Of a stretch of 64,000 nt of DNA, positions 9,052-17,462 are shown piece after piece. The position numbers and the translations under genes were made by a program. Where the stretch lies: contig NZ_LT670817.1 in NCBI RefSeq assembly GCF_900129425.1, forward strand, positions 7,530,001 to 7,594,000. Reading direction: 5' to 3'. This DNA is from Bradyrhizobium erythrophlei. GTDB lineage: Bacteria > Pseudomonadota > Alphaproteobacteria > Rhizobiales > Xanthobacteraceae. Numbering within the stretch: the stretch's first letter is position 1; each line of letters begins with the position of its first letter. The notes beneath the pieces were generated by a model. That model worked only from the letters and a program-made list of their open reading frames with translations. It did no database searches and was not told the DNA's origin.

Positions 9052-9065
9052 GCGGTCGCGCGGGC

Positions 9066-9686
9066 TCAGTTCGCCGCAGCACCACTCAGCGCCAGACTTT
9101 CGGCCGCGAGACGCCAACTGGCGCAGGGAATCTCCTGCGGCGCGAGGTCGATATGTTTTTCGAAGCGCACCAGCTTCCAGTCGTCCGGGTTGCGCGTAAA
9201 GGCGAAACCGGATTTGCGGGCAAGGCCGATCATGACGTCGTTGGAGCGCAGTGTATCGCCAAACAGACGCGTGGCGCCAAATGCGGCGGCGCGGCATTGC
9301 AGATTCCCGAGCAGCGCCGACCCGATGCCCTGGCCCTGCCAGCGGTCGTCGATCGACAGCCCGAATTCGAAACTCGCAGTGTCGGCCTCGAACCCGTAGC
9401 GGGCTTCGCCGACGATGGTCTCGATGCCGTCGATCATCATGGTCGCGATCACGCTGAAGCGGTCGGCTTCGCCGGCATGGATGAAATGGGCGAGTTCGGT
9501 TGGCGGCAGTTCGCTCAGGGCGCCGAGGAAGCGGTTGTAGCGCGAGCGCACCGAGAGCGCCCGGAAGTAACCCTGCAACGCGTCGGCGTCAGCAGGCTCG
9601 ACGAAACGCACCATCAACGTCTTGCCCGTCCGCAACCGCAGCACGTCGGAATGTTGCCGCAGATCATCCAAACGAATCGCCATCAT
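9066..9686 (-). CDS. GNAT-family N-acetyltransferase
   Basis: A 206-residue protein with one GNAT domain: VRFVEPADADALQGYF (strand 1/helix 1), EFGLSIDDRWQGQGIGSALL (strand 4 and the Q/RxxGxG/A acetyl-CoA loop, here QGQGIGSA), then DVMIGLARKSGFAF (last helix and strand). It would acetylate an amine on a small molecule or protein; the acceptor is unknown. The tandem ATG at 9686/9683 is preceded by GGGAGG with six bases spacing, so I reject the longer frame back to 9926, whose extra residues look like antisense noise. It converges with the enoyl-CoA hydratase, 14 bases apart. Confidence 0.85.
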   Translation of the reverse strand: MMAIRLDDLRQHSDVLRLRTGKTLMVRFVEPADADALQGYFRALSVRSRYNRFLGALSELPPTELAHFIHAGEADRFSVIATMMIDGIETIVGEARYGFEADTASFEFGLSIDDRWQGQGIGSALLGNLQCRAAAFGATRLFGDTLRSNDVMIGLARKSGFAFTRNPDDWKLVRFEKHIDLAPQEIPCASWRLAAESLALSGAAAN

Positions 9687-9759
9687 GGCAAGCCTCCCGT
9701 GCTTTCGAAAAGACGATGGCCGGCATCCCCCGGACGAGGCGACGCCGGCCTGGCTGCAC

Positions 9760-9963
9760 TCAAGCCCGCCAAAATGGCTTTTCGACTTCGCGAGCGACAT
9801 CGCTCCAGGAGAGTCCGACGTCGTGCAGGTCGCGGTCGGTCCAGTGGGACAGTTCAAGCCGCTGTTGCCGACGCAGCCGCCAAATGTGCAGGGTCTCGCC
9901 GATCTGGGCCAGAAAGCCCGACCCATGATGATTTATCATCGATTGATGTGTGCAAGTGGACAT
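9760..9963 (-). CDS. Small DUF1127 protein
   Basis: A 67-residue protein with the arginine-rich DUF1127 (YjiS-like) motif near the C-terminus: RRQQRLELSHWTDRDLHD followed by VGLSWSDV. In alphaproteobacteria such proteins take part in phosphate/carbon balance, RNA turnover and stress adaptation and are often strongly expressed; the function here is not known. The ATG at 9963 has GGAGG six bases upstream; the upstream TTG at 9975 is part of that ribosome site region. It diverges from the LysR gene, so the 115-base gap 9964-10078 must hold both promoters. Confidence 0.88.
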   Translation of the reverse strand: MSTCTHQSMINHHGSGFLAQIGETLHIWRLRRQQRLELSHWTDRDLHDVGLSWSDVAREVEKPFWRA

Positions 9964-10078
9964 TTTCGCCTCCAAAAGCTAACTTGCTGTAGGGAATATC
10001 GGCGCTATCCGGATTTTCGACAAACGACACTTTGTACCGCTTCAGATGATATAACCTCATGCATCAGGGGTCCGCGAA

Positions 10079-10978
10079 ATGACCGCCCGGTTGCCCTCGC
10101 TCAATGGATTGCGCGCGTTCGAAGCCGCGGCCCGGCATCTCAGCTTCACCAATGCGGCGTCCGAACTGAACGTCACGCAGACCGCGATCAGCCACCAGAT
10201 CCGGCGGCTGGAGGAGGAATTGGGGATACGCCTGTTCGTCCGGCAGAACCGGGCGCTGGCGTTGACGCCGGAAGCCCGGGATTACCTGCCCGGGGTCCGC
10301 GCCGCGTTCAACGATTTGCGGCTCGCCACCGACCGGGTGCTGCGCCGGGATAACGACCATGTCCTGACCGTCTCGACGCTGGCGTCGCTGGCCGCAAAAT
10401 GGCTGCTGCCGCGGCTTTCCTCGTTCCAGGAAGCCCATCCCGGCATCGACGTCCGCATCACCACCTCGACCGCGCTGGTCGATTTCAGGGCCGGCGACGT
10501 CGATGCCGCGATCCGCTACGGTCGCGGAAATTGGGCCGGCCTGCGCGCCGACTGGCTGACGGCCGACGAACTGTTTCCGGTATGCAGCCCGGCGCTCCTC
10601 ACCGGAGCCAAGCCGCTGCGGTGCCCGGAAGATCTGGCGAATCAGACGCTGCTGCACAGCAGCGGAGGCTATGACGACGACTGGCGGCTATGGCTCACCG
10701 CCGCCGGGCTGCCGGCCAATATCTCGAAACAACCCGGACTGACCTTCGACCTGATTTTGATGACGGTCCAGGCCGCGATCGACGGCTTCGGGGTCGCGAT
10801 GGGCCGCACCTCCTATGTCGAGGCCGATATCGCCAAGGGCCGTCTGGTGGTTCCGTTCAAGATCACGCTGCCGGCGGACGCCGGCTTCTATCTGGTCTCG
10901 CCCGAGGCCAAAGCGGATTCGCCAAAGCTCAGGGCGTTCCGGCAATGGCTGGTTGCCTCGGCGCAGAACAAAACCTGA
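10079..10978 (+). CDS. tcuR: LysR-family regulator (TcuR/GcvA-like)
   Basis: A 299-residue LysR-type regulator. The N-terminal winged helix-turn-helix is clear ([20 protein letters not shown], then [20 protein letters not shown]), of the GcvA-like subgroup. The effector domain covers roughly residues 90-295 ([28 protein letters not shown]). It lies directly upstream of genes resembling tcuC, tcuA and tcuB, the same combination as the Salmonella tricarballylate locus, so it likely activates them with tricarballylate or a related tricarboxylate as effector. The gap to the MFS gene is 157 bases, enough for a target promoter. The symbol is given from context; the LysR sequence alone would not fix it. 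Confidence 0.75.
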   Translation: MTARLPSLNGLRAFEAAARHLSFTNAASELNVTQTAISHQIRRLEEELGIRLFVRQNRALALTPEARDYLPGVRAAFNDLRLATDRVLRRDNDHVLTVSTLASLAAKWLLPRLSSFQEAHPGIDVRITTSTALVDFRAGDVDAAIRYGRGNWAGLRADWLTADELFPVCSPALLTGAKPLRCPEDLANQTLLHSSGGYDDDWRLWLTAAGLPANISKQPGLTFDLILMTVQAAIDGFGVAMGRTSYVEADIAKGRLVVPFKITLPADAGFYLVSPEAKADSPKLRAFRQWLVASAQNKT

Positions 10979-11135
10979 AAGACGATCCACGCGCGAGGGG
11001 ATATCAGGTTCGACCGGCGTTTTCCGTTTGGTCGCACCGCGCAGGCATGGCAGATTGCGGCACCAACAAGGGCAAATGTCGGCTAGCGAGAGACCTTTCC
11101 GCACCGGCCAATTCAAAAACGGGGAGAGACTCGCG

Positions 11136-12443
11136 ATGTCGCAAACAACGTCACCACCGCCTCAAATCAAGTCGCGCATCGGCGCCATCCTGCGGGCGAC
11201 CAGCGGCAATTTTCTCGAGCAGTTCGACTTCTTCCTGTTCGGCTTTTATGCGAGCGCCATCGCCAAGGCGTTCTTTCCGGCCCAGAATGAAACCGCGGCG
11301 CTGTTGAACGCGTTTGGCGTGTTCTGGCTTGGCGCCCTGATGCGCCCCGTCGGCGCGATCGTGCTCGGCGCCTACATTGACCGTATCGGCCGCCGCCAGG
11401 GTTTGATCGTCACGCTCGGGATCATGGCGATCGGCACCGTGGTTATCGCCTTCTGCCCAACCTATGCGACCATCGGACTAGCGGCGCCGATCATCGTGCT
11501 GGTGGGCCGCCTGCTGCAGGGATTTTCCGCGGGCGTCGAACTCGGTGGCGTCTCGGTCTATCTCGCCGAGATTGCTACCCCCGGCAACCGGGGCTTCTAC
11601 ACCTCGTTCCAGTCCTCGAGCCAACAGGTCGCGATCTTCGTCGCCTCGATCCTCGGCTTTGTGCTGAGCGAGATGATGCCGGCAGATACGGTGGCGGATT
11701 GGGGCTGGCGCATTCCGTTCTTCGTCGGCTGCCTCATCATCCCCGTTATTTTCGTGCTGCGGCGGACGCTGGAAGAAACGCCGGAGTTCCTGGCCATGAA
11801 GAAACATCCGACCGCCAGCGAGGTATTTGCTTCGGCGCTGGCAAACTGGCGCATCGTCATCCTCGGCATGATGATTGCCGTGTTGACCACCACGACTTTC
11901 TACTTCGTCACCGTTTATACACCGACCTTCGGCAAGTCCGTGCTGAAGCTTTCCAGCCAGGACGCCCTTCTCGTCACGCTTCTGGTGGCCGTCACCAACT
12001 TCATCTGGAATCCGGTCGGCGGCGCCGTGTCGGACCGGATTGGCCGCAAACCCGTGTTGCTGACGATCGCGGGCCTGTCGTTTCTGACGGCCTATCCCGC
12101 GCTGCATTGGCTGGTGGCCGAGCCGACGTTTGGAAAGCTGCTGGCAGTCCAGATGATGTTCTCGTTCTATTTCGGCGTCTATAGCGGCACGATGCTGGGC
12201 TGCCTGGTGGAGATCGTTCCGGCGCATGTCCGCACCACCTGTTTCTCGCTGGCCTTTGCCCTTGCCGCGGCGCTGTTCGGCACCTTCACGCCGTTCGCGT
12301 CGACATGGCTGATCCAGCATACCGGCGACAAGGCTTCTCCCGGATACTGGCTGATGTTCGCCGCGACGCTTGGCATCATCGCAGCACTTGCGGTCTATCG
12401 CGGCGGCCGGACCATCGAGACCCGCGAGGCGGTCGCCGCCTGA
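11136..12443 (+). CDS. tcuC: MFS tricarballylate/citrate proton symporter
   Basis: A 435-residue major facilitator of the metabolite:H+ symporter (MHS/CitA) group with about 12 membrane segments. Family marks are [17 protein letters not shown] at the start, [20 protein letters not shown] (loop 2-3 signature), [20 protein letters not shown] (helix 5), and the second-half repeat [15 protein letters not shown]. It likely imports tricarballylate or citrate across the inner membrane. ATG 11136 is preceded by GGGGAGAGA. The gene order tcuR-tcuC-tcuA-tcuB differs from the tcuRABC order known in Salmonella. The next gene begins 75 bases downstream, past a perfect palindrome. Confidence 0.85.
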   Translation: MSQTTSPPPQIKSRIGAILRATSGNFLEQFDFFLFGFYASAIAKAFFPAQNETAALLNAFGVFWLGALMRPVGAIVLGAYIDRIGRRQGLIVTLGIMAIGTVVIAFCPTYATIGLAAPIIVLVGRLLQGFSAGVELGGVSVYLAEIATPGNRGFYTSFQSSSQQVAIFVASILGFVLSEMMPADTVADWGWRIPFFVGCLIIPVIFVLRRTLEETPEFLAMKKHPTASEVFASALANWRIVILGMMIAVLTTTTFYFVTVYTPTFGKSVLKLSSQDALLVTLLVAVTNFIWNPVGGAVSDRIGRKPVLLTIAGLSFLTAYPALHWLVAEPTFGKLLAVQMMFSFYFGVYSGTMLGCLVEIVPAHVRTTCFSLAFALAAALFGTFTPFASTWLIQHTGDKASPGYWLMFAATLGIIAALAVYRGGRTIETREAVAA

Positions 12444-12453
12444 GTCCTCACAT

Positions 12454-12481
12454 GGCGGGCCAGGCAATTGCCTGGCCCGCC
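12454..12481 (+). terminator. Perfect 28-base palindrome between tcuC and tcuA
   Basis: GGCGGGCCAGGCAA is followed at once by its exact reverse complement, then TGTTT. As RNA it gives a very stable hairpin a few bases after the tcuC stop. The following T-run is short, so it may be a partial terminator or a 3' end-protecting hairpin that sets tcuC above or below tcuAB. Confidence 0.55.
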
Positions 12482-12518
12482 TGTTTGATTTCCATGCAAA
12501 CAACGATAACAACACAGC

Positions 12519-13916
12519 ATGGTCGATTTGACTCGTAAGTTCGACGTGCTGGTGATCGGCGGCGGCAACGCCGCGCTGTGCGCCGCGATCAGCGCGCGGC
12601 GGGCCGGTGCATCCGTGCTGGTGCTGGAAGGCGCGCCGAAATTCTATCGGGGCGGCAACACCCGCCATACCCGCAACATGCGTTGCGCCCACGACGCCGC
12701 GACCGACATCCTCACCGGGCCCTATACCGAGCAGGAATTCTGGGAAGACCTTCAGCGCGTCACCGGCGGCCAGACCGACGAGGAGCTGGCGCGCTTCATG
12801 ATCCGGGAGTCGAAGGATATCCTGGGCTGGGTCGTCGAACAGGGCGTGCGCTGGCAGCCCTCGCTCGGCGGTACGCTCAGCCTGGGGCGGACCAATTCGT
12901 TCTTCCTCGGCGGCGGCCGGGCGATGCTCAATGCCCTCTACCTCACTGCCGAACAGCTCGGCATCGACATTCTCTACGACGCCGAGGTGCTCGATCTCGA
13001 GATCGACAACGGCATGTTCCTGTCCGCTGCGCTCAAGCAGGGCGACGGCCGCATCAAGGTGCGCGCCTCGACCCTGGTCGCCGCCGCCGGGGGTTTCGAG
13101 GCCAACATCGAATGGCTCAAGCAGTATTGGGGCGAGGCCGCCGACAATTTCCTGATCCGCGGCACGCCCTATAATCGCGGCTCGATCCTCAAACTGCTGC
13201 TCGCCAACGGCGTGCAGGAGGTCGGCGATCCCACGCAGTGCCACGCCGTCGCGATCGACGCCCGCGCGCCGAAATTCGATGGCGGCATCATCACACGGCA
13301 CGATTCCGTGGTGTTCGGCATTGTCGTCAACAACCAGGCACTGCGCTTCTACGACGAAGGCGAAGACATCTGGCCCAAGCGCTACGCGATCTGGGGCCGT
13401 CTGGTCGCAGCCCAGCCCGACCAGATCGCCTATATCATTTTCGACGCGACCTCGCGCAACAGCTTCATGCCAACGCTGTTTCCGCCGATCGAAGCCGGCT
13501 CGATCGCGGAGCTGGCCGGCAAATTCGGTCTCGATCCGGCCGTGCTGGAAAAAACCATCTCCGAGTTCAACGCCGCCGTGCGCCCCGGCACCTTCGATCA
13601 CACCATCCTCGACGACTGCCGCACCGAGGGTTTGACGCCGCCGAAAACCCATTGGGCGCGCAAGATCGAGACGCCGCCTTACTATGCCTATCCGGTGCGG
13701 CCCGGTATCACCTTTACTTATCTAGGCACCCGCGTGAACAAGCAGGCGCGCATGCTGATGAAGGACGGCAAGCCCGCCGCCAACATGTTCGCCGCCGGCG
13801 AGATCATGGCCGGCAACGTGCTGGGCAAGGGTTATGCGGCCGGCATCGGCATGACCATCGGCAGCGTGTTCGGACGGGTTGCGGGACGGGAAGCGGCGCA
13901 AAATGCACGGAACTAG
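12519..13916 (+). CDS. tcuA: FAD-dependent tricarballylate dehydrogenase
   Basis: A 465-residue flavoprotein of the fumarate reductase/succinate dehydrogenase flavin-subunit family. The N-terminal dinucleotide fold is VIGGGNAALCAAISARRAG with the acidic strand end VLVLEGAP. TRHTRNMRCAHD is a TcuA-type substrate loop. The C-terminal FAD/cap part is FAAGEIMAGNVLGKGYAAG. TcuA oxidises tricarballylate to cis-aconitate, which enters the citric acid cycle. The TcuB-like partner follows with overlapping ends, and the transporter precedes, supporting the assignment. Related dehydrogenases for other carboxylates exist, so the exact substrate is inferred. Confidence 0.85.
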   Translation: MVDLTRKFDVLVIGGGNAALCAAISARRAGASVLVLEGAPKFYRGGNTRHTRNMRCAHDAATDILTGPYTEQEFWEDLQRVTGGQTDEELARFMIRESKDILGWVVEQGVRWQPSLGGTLSLGRTNSFFLGGGRAMLNALYLTAEQLGIDILYDAEVLDLEIDNGMFLSAALKQGDGRIKVRASTLVAAAGGFEANIEWLKQYWGEAADNFLIRGTPYNRGSILKLLLANGVQEVGDPTQCHAVAIDARAPKFDGGIITRHDSVVFGIVVNNQALRFYDEGEDIWPKRYAIWGRLVAAQPDQIAYIIFDATSRNSFMPTLFPPIEAGSIAELAGKFGLDPAVLEKTISEFNAAVRPGTFDHTILDDCRTEGLTPPKTHWARKIETPPYYAYPVRPGITFTYLGTRVNKQARMLMKDGKPAANMFAAGEIMAGNVLGKGYAAGIGMTIGSVFGRVAGREAAQNARN

Positions 13917-15012
13917 CATTCTCGAAGAGGCCGACCGCCTGATGACGGTCTGCAATTCCTGCCGCTACTGCGAGGGGCTGTGCGCGGTGTTTCCGGCGAT
14001 GGAAATGCGCCGCTCGTTCTCCGATGGCGACCTCAATTATCTCGCCAATCTCTGCCACTCCTGCGGCGCCTGCTACACCGACTGCCAGTTCTCGCCGCCG
14101 CATGAATACAACGTCAATGTGCCGCAGACGCTGGCCATCGCGCGCGCCGACTCCTATGCCGCCTATGCCTGGCCGCGCGGCTGTTCGGGCCTGTTCGCGC
14201 GGAATGGCCTCGCCATCAGCATTATCGCTGCGCTGAGTGTTGCAGCGTTTATCTTCGGCTTTACCGCCTTTAACGACCGGCAGGTGCTGTTCGGCATCCA
14301 TACCGGGCCGGGCGCCTTCTACGCGCTGATGCCGCATAACGCGATGGCGGCGCTGTTCGGCGCGGCGTTCCTCTACGCGATCCTGGCGCTGGCGATGGGC
14401 GTGCGCGCGTTCTGGCGCGATATCGGCGAGCCAATCGGCATGCTCGCCGATCCGCCCTCGCTCTGGCAGGCCATGAAGGACGCGAGCCAATTGCGCTATC
14501 TCGACGGCGGCGGCGTCGGCTGCGTCAACGAGGACGAGCGGCCGACCGACCGGCGCAAGGTCTATCATCACTTGACGTTCTACGGCTTCATCCTTTGCTT
14601 CGCCGCGACCTGCGTGGGGACGCTGTATCATTACCTGTTCGCGCGCGAGGCGCCCTATCCGTGGTGGGACCTGCCGGTCGTGCTGGGCACGCTGGGCGGC
14701 CTCGGGCTTCTGATCGGGCCCGCGGGCCTGCTGGCGGAAAGATTCAAGCGCGATCCGGTGCTGGTCGATCAGGCCCGCACCGGCATGGATGTCGCGTTCA
14801 TCGCCATGCTGTTTATGACCAGCCTCACCGGCATCGCGCTGCTGCTGTGGCGCGACACCGCTGCGATGGGACCGCTGCTGGCGCTGCATCTCGGCGTGGT
14901 GTTTTCGTTGTTCATTACGATGCCCTACGGCAAGTTTGTGCACGGCATCTATCGCTTCGTAGCCCTGGTGCGCTACGCGCGGGAGCGACGGATGATGGCG
15001 GGCACGGTCTAA
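13903..15012 (+). CDS. tcuB: Tricarballylate utilisation protein B, iron-sulfur membrane protein
   Basis: A 369-residue protein with two CxxCxxCxxxC clusters at the N-terminus (Cys17/20/23/27 and Cys51/54/57/61), each expected to bind a 4Fe-4S centre, followed by about six hydrophobic segments. This is the CitB/TcuB layout: it takes electrons from reduced FAD of TcuA and passes them to the membrane quinone pool. I chose ATG 13903, which overlaps the end of tcuA by 14 bases, so the two are translationally linked; the frame continues upstream only within tcuA. The 3' end of this gene exists twice more, broken, at 19063-19187 and 22455-22526. Confidence 0.87.
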   Translation: MHGTSILEEADRLMTVCNSCRYCEGLCAVFPAMEMRRSFSDGDLNYLANLCHSCGACYTDCQFSPPHEYNVNVPQTLAIARADSYAAYAWPRGCSGLFARNGLAISIIAALSVAAFIFGFTAFNDRQVLFGIHTGPGAFYALMPHNAMAALFGAAFLYAILALAMGVRAFWRDIGEPIGMLADPPSLWQAMKDASQLRYLDGGGVGCVNEDERPTDRRKVYHHLTFYGFILCFAATCVGTLYHYLFAREAPYPWWDLPVVLGTLGGLGLLIGPAGLLAERFKRDPVLVDQARTGMDVAFIAMLFMTSLTGIALLLWRDTAAMGPLLALHLGVVFSLFITMPYGKFVHGIYRFVALVRYARERRMMAGTV

Positions 15013-15034
15013 TCTAATCTAGAGCCTGGCGAGT

Positions 15035-15152
15035 TCTTGAACTCCCCTCCCTCCACGCGCCCTTGCGCGTGGTGGGGTCGAGACGAGCGAAGCTCGCTCT
15101 CGAGGTCGGGGGTGGCGCGGCATGCACCGAAGCAGCGGTTCCTGCCGGTTCA
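15035..15152. repeat. Left arm of a palindromic element split by the IS
   Basis: GAACTCCCCTCCCTCCACGCG and, further in, CGAGGTCGGGGGTGGCG have their complements on the far side of the IS element (CCACCCCCGACCCCTCCCC at about 16489-16507, then GGGGAGGGGAG-type sequence). The IS therefore sits in the loop of a palindrome of the family seen at 32130-32316. Confidence 0.6.
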
Positions 15153-16394
15153 ACCGGCATGATTGTCGACACTTTGGACCGGCATGATCCCCGACAGTTT
15201 GGGTTGAGCGGCCTGTTCACCCGGGTCGCGGAGCCGCTCACGAAGCGGAGCGAACCGGGTGAACAGGCCGCGGCGATCGATGAGGCCGATGTCCAGATCG
15301 CAGAAGCGCACGATGTGGTCACCGGTCTGGAGCTCAGCAACGCCAACAAGTTCATCCACCAGCGCTTCACCGATGAATACAAACTCGCCTTTCCATTTGA
15401 TCTCGCCGTTGCCGCGGACGCGACGGACCTGATGATCGGCGTCGTACCAGGGATCTTCCGCGCGCGGCGGCATGGTGCGCGGGGAGCGGCTGTAGACCTC
15501 TGCCGGCGGCCGTTGGTCCAGCGCTTCGTGCGGACGTTCCTCGTTGTAATGCTTTCGGAACATGTCAAAGCGGGCCTGCTGCTCGGGTGCGTTGCTGGCT
15601 GGCGGGACCGAGGTCTGTGCCTTCAGCGTGCGGTGCATGCGCTCGTGTCGGCCATTCTCCTGCGGCGAGGCGGGATGGATGAAGTGCGGTGTGATGCCGA
15701 GCTTCATCCACCAGGCCGACAGCCGGGTGAGACCGCCTGGGCCACGCGAGCCAAACGGCGAGCCATTGTCGCAGCGGATCGCAAGTGGCAAGCCATGCTC
15801 ACGGAAAGCCCGTTCAAAACAGGGGCGAACGCCCTCGATAGTGGGGGCGACAATGCGGAGTTCGATCAGAAAACGGCTGTGACTGTCTGCTACCGTCAAG
15901 GGATCGATCCGCCGCTGGTCGCGGGTGCGAAACCAGCCCTTGAAGTCCGTACTCCACTCATCATTGGCGCTCGTCACCGGCGTGCAGGGCCGCCGCTGGT
16001 CGAGCGGGCGACGGCGCCGCTTCACCGGCGAGACCAAGCCTGCGCGCTTGAGAATGTCCCCGATCGTCGAGGCGGCAGGCCAGGCGATCTCGGGGGCATC
16101 CCGATCAAGCACCGCCAACAGCTTGCGCGGCCCCAGATACGGAAATCGCCGCCGCGCCGCGATCACCTTCTCTGCAATCGCACCGTTCGTGGTCTGCCAA
16201 CACTGCAAGGGCGCATGCGAGCGGTCCTGAAACCAGGCCGGATCGCCGCTCTCTTTCCGCTTGCGCCATTCGTAAAACGTGTCGCGGCAAATCCCGTAGC
16301 GCCGGCACACCTCCGATACGCTCCAGTTCCCGCTCTCGTACTCCAAAAACATCCGAATACGCTCTTCCATCCGACCGGTCTCTCTAAATGGCAT
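15150..16394 (-). CDS. IS481-family transposase
   Basis: A 414-residue DDE transposase. The N-terminus has the IS481 helix-turn-helix (MPFRETGRMEERIRMFLEYE, then SVSEVCRRYGICRDTFYEW). The catalytic core has the three acids in NDEWSTDFKGWFRT (first Asp), AIRCDNGSPFG (second Asp) and HPASPQENGRHERMHRTLK (Glu). The C-terminus contains RPHEALDQRPPAEVYS, typical of the family. The start chosen is the ATG at 16394 because MPFRETGRM is the usual IS481 beginning; the frame extends eight codons further upstream to 16418. The gene fills its element nearly end to end and runs into the left inverted repeat. Confidence 0.92.
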   Translation of the reverse strand: MPFRETGRMEERIRMFLEYESGNWSVSEVCRRYGICRDTFYEWRKRKESGDPAWFQDRSHAPLQCWQTTNGAIAEKVIAARRRFPYLGPRKLLAVLDRDAPEIAWPAASTIGDILKRAGLVSPVKRRRRPLDQRRPCTPVTSANDEWSTDFKGWFRTRDQRRIDPLTVADSHSRFLIELRIVAPTIEGVRPCFERAFREHGLPLAIRCDNGSPFGSRGPGGLTRLSAWWMKLGITPHFIHPASPQENGRHERMHRTLKAQTSVPPASNAPEQQARFDMFRKHYNEERPHEALDQRPPAEVYSRSPRTMPPRAEDPWYDADHQVRRVRGNGEIKWKGEFVFIGEALVDELVGVAELQTGDHIVRFCDLDIGLIDRRGLFTRFAPLRERLRDPGEQAAQPKLSGIMPVQSVDNHAG

Positions 16395-16471
16395 CGAAGG
16401 GTCCTCCCTCCGGCGCATTCTGAAACCTGTCGGGAATCATCCCGGTCTAAAATGTCGGGAATCTATCCGGT
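15153..16471 (-). mobile_element. IS481-family insertion sequence, about 1.32 kb
   Basis: One transposase gene is bounded by imperfect terminal inverted repeats of about 45-50 bases. Each end holds two tandem copies of a motif close to ACCGGNATGATTCCCGACA: left copies start at 15153 and about 15178, right copies (reverse strand) start at about 16471 and 16446. The transposase stop codon lies inside the left repeat. The exact outermost base and a target duplication could not be fixed by eye. The transposase frame is intact, so the element may still be active. Confidence 0.85.
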
Positions 16472-16572
16472 CCGTACCGCCGATAGACCCCCCACCCCCG
16501 ACCCCTCCCCGCCGCTTCGCGGGGGGGAGGGGAGAAGAGCGCACCAGATGGGCACACGGTTTAGCCTATCAA

Positions 16573-16652
16573 CGTCATTGCGAGCGAAGCGAAGCAATCC
16601 AGTCTTTCTTTGCTTGGTGAAATGGATCGCTTCGCTGCGCTCGCAATGACGT
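16573..16652. repeat. Palindromic element, 'CGTCATTGCGAGCGAAGCG' type
   Basis: CGTCATTGCGAGCGAAGCG and its near complement CGCTTCGCTGCGCTCGCAATGACG flank a 35-base loop. I recall this type as very common in Bradyrhizobium-like and other rhizobial genomes. Confidence 0.8.
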
Positions 16653-16689
16653 GGTGACATTTAGATTCAACTGCCAAACAACAGATACA

Positions 16690-17345
16690 CGTCCGCCATC
16701 CCGCGGCACGATTTTGCCCGGGGTTTGCGTGTCGTTGTCCCTCAAACATGAGGGAGCAGGGAATGCCGGATGCGCGCTGCACCCGCGGTCCCGTGTGCAA
16801 ATGGACAAAGGAAAACGCACACGAGCATACAGGTTCAGCGGAGGCAATCCGACATTCCCTGCGCAATGGCTTTACGGCTTATTTCGCGCTCTCCCCGGAG
16901 AATCGGGCTTTGTTGTCTCCGTCGCCTGCGGATAGCTGGCTCATCCGCGCCCGGTCGGGCCGACTTGCCTTCCGCAGACTTGACGCCAACCACTGAGGCG
17001 TCAGGACCACACGACTTCACCGTACGCTTCAGCACCGTTCGTCCGCACGTCCTGTGATCGCTCACGAGCCGTGAAGCTCGCCCTGCAATCCCATCGCGCG
17101 CCCGACGCTGCCGCGTCCACCGCATCCCATCCCAACGTTCGTGACGATGGCCAACGCCCCTTCCTCCGGGACAGGATGGCGGGAGTCCTAAAGGCGATTT
17201 GCCCGACGTCGAAAGCGAAATTTGCCCGTCGGGTTATTTTGCCGCAGCCACGGTTGCCATCAAGGCGTGAACCCATGAATTCGGATTGGTGGGCGGACGT
17301 CCGCTTTGCCACGCATTTTCGGACTCAAATCGGGCATCGCGTCGT
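16690..17345. repeat. Long non-coding repeat, about 0.65 kb
   Basis: No frame in this stretch gives a credible protein, and stop codons break every frame into pieces of less than about 130 codons. It begins near CCCGCGGCACGATTTTGCCC, continues with GCAGGGAATGCCGGATGCGC and CCCTGCGCAATGGCTTTACG, and ends near GACTCAAATCGGGCATCGCG. I recognise this as a repeat found in many copies in Bradyrhizobium-type chromosomes, from memory and not from a search. A second, truncated copy of only its first ~70 bases seems to lie at 27266-27335. Several GC-rich inverted segments suggest a folded RNA or a non-autonomous mobile element. Confidence 0.6.
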
Positions 17346-17462
17346 GCCCCGCAATGTGCCAATTTCGGCCGCGAACTACCCTTATTCCTACGCGGGCTGT
17401 TGTATATTAGAGAATCACTTGATCGACGCACGCGCCGACAGGCATTTCAACCGGGGCATGGC

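Noticed and set aside
9687..9926. N-terminal extension of the GNAT protein to 9926
   Set aside because: It overlaps the DUF1127 gene in another frame, while a good ribosome site precedes the ATG at 9686.
11478..13652. 724-codon frame on the - strand across tcuC and tcuA
   Set aside because: Covers two well-recognised genes in antisense, is rich in Arg/His/Gln/Asp, and shows no domain; a typical mirror frame.
16651..17125. Several small ORFs (80-130 codons) inside the long repeat
   Set aside because: None has a ribosome site, they overlap in several frames, and the region behaves as a non-coding repeat.
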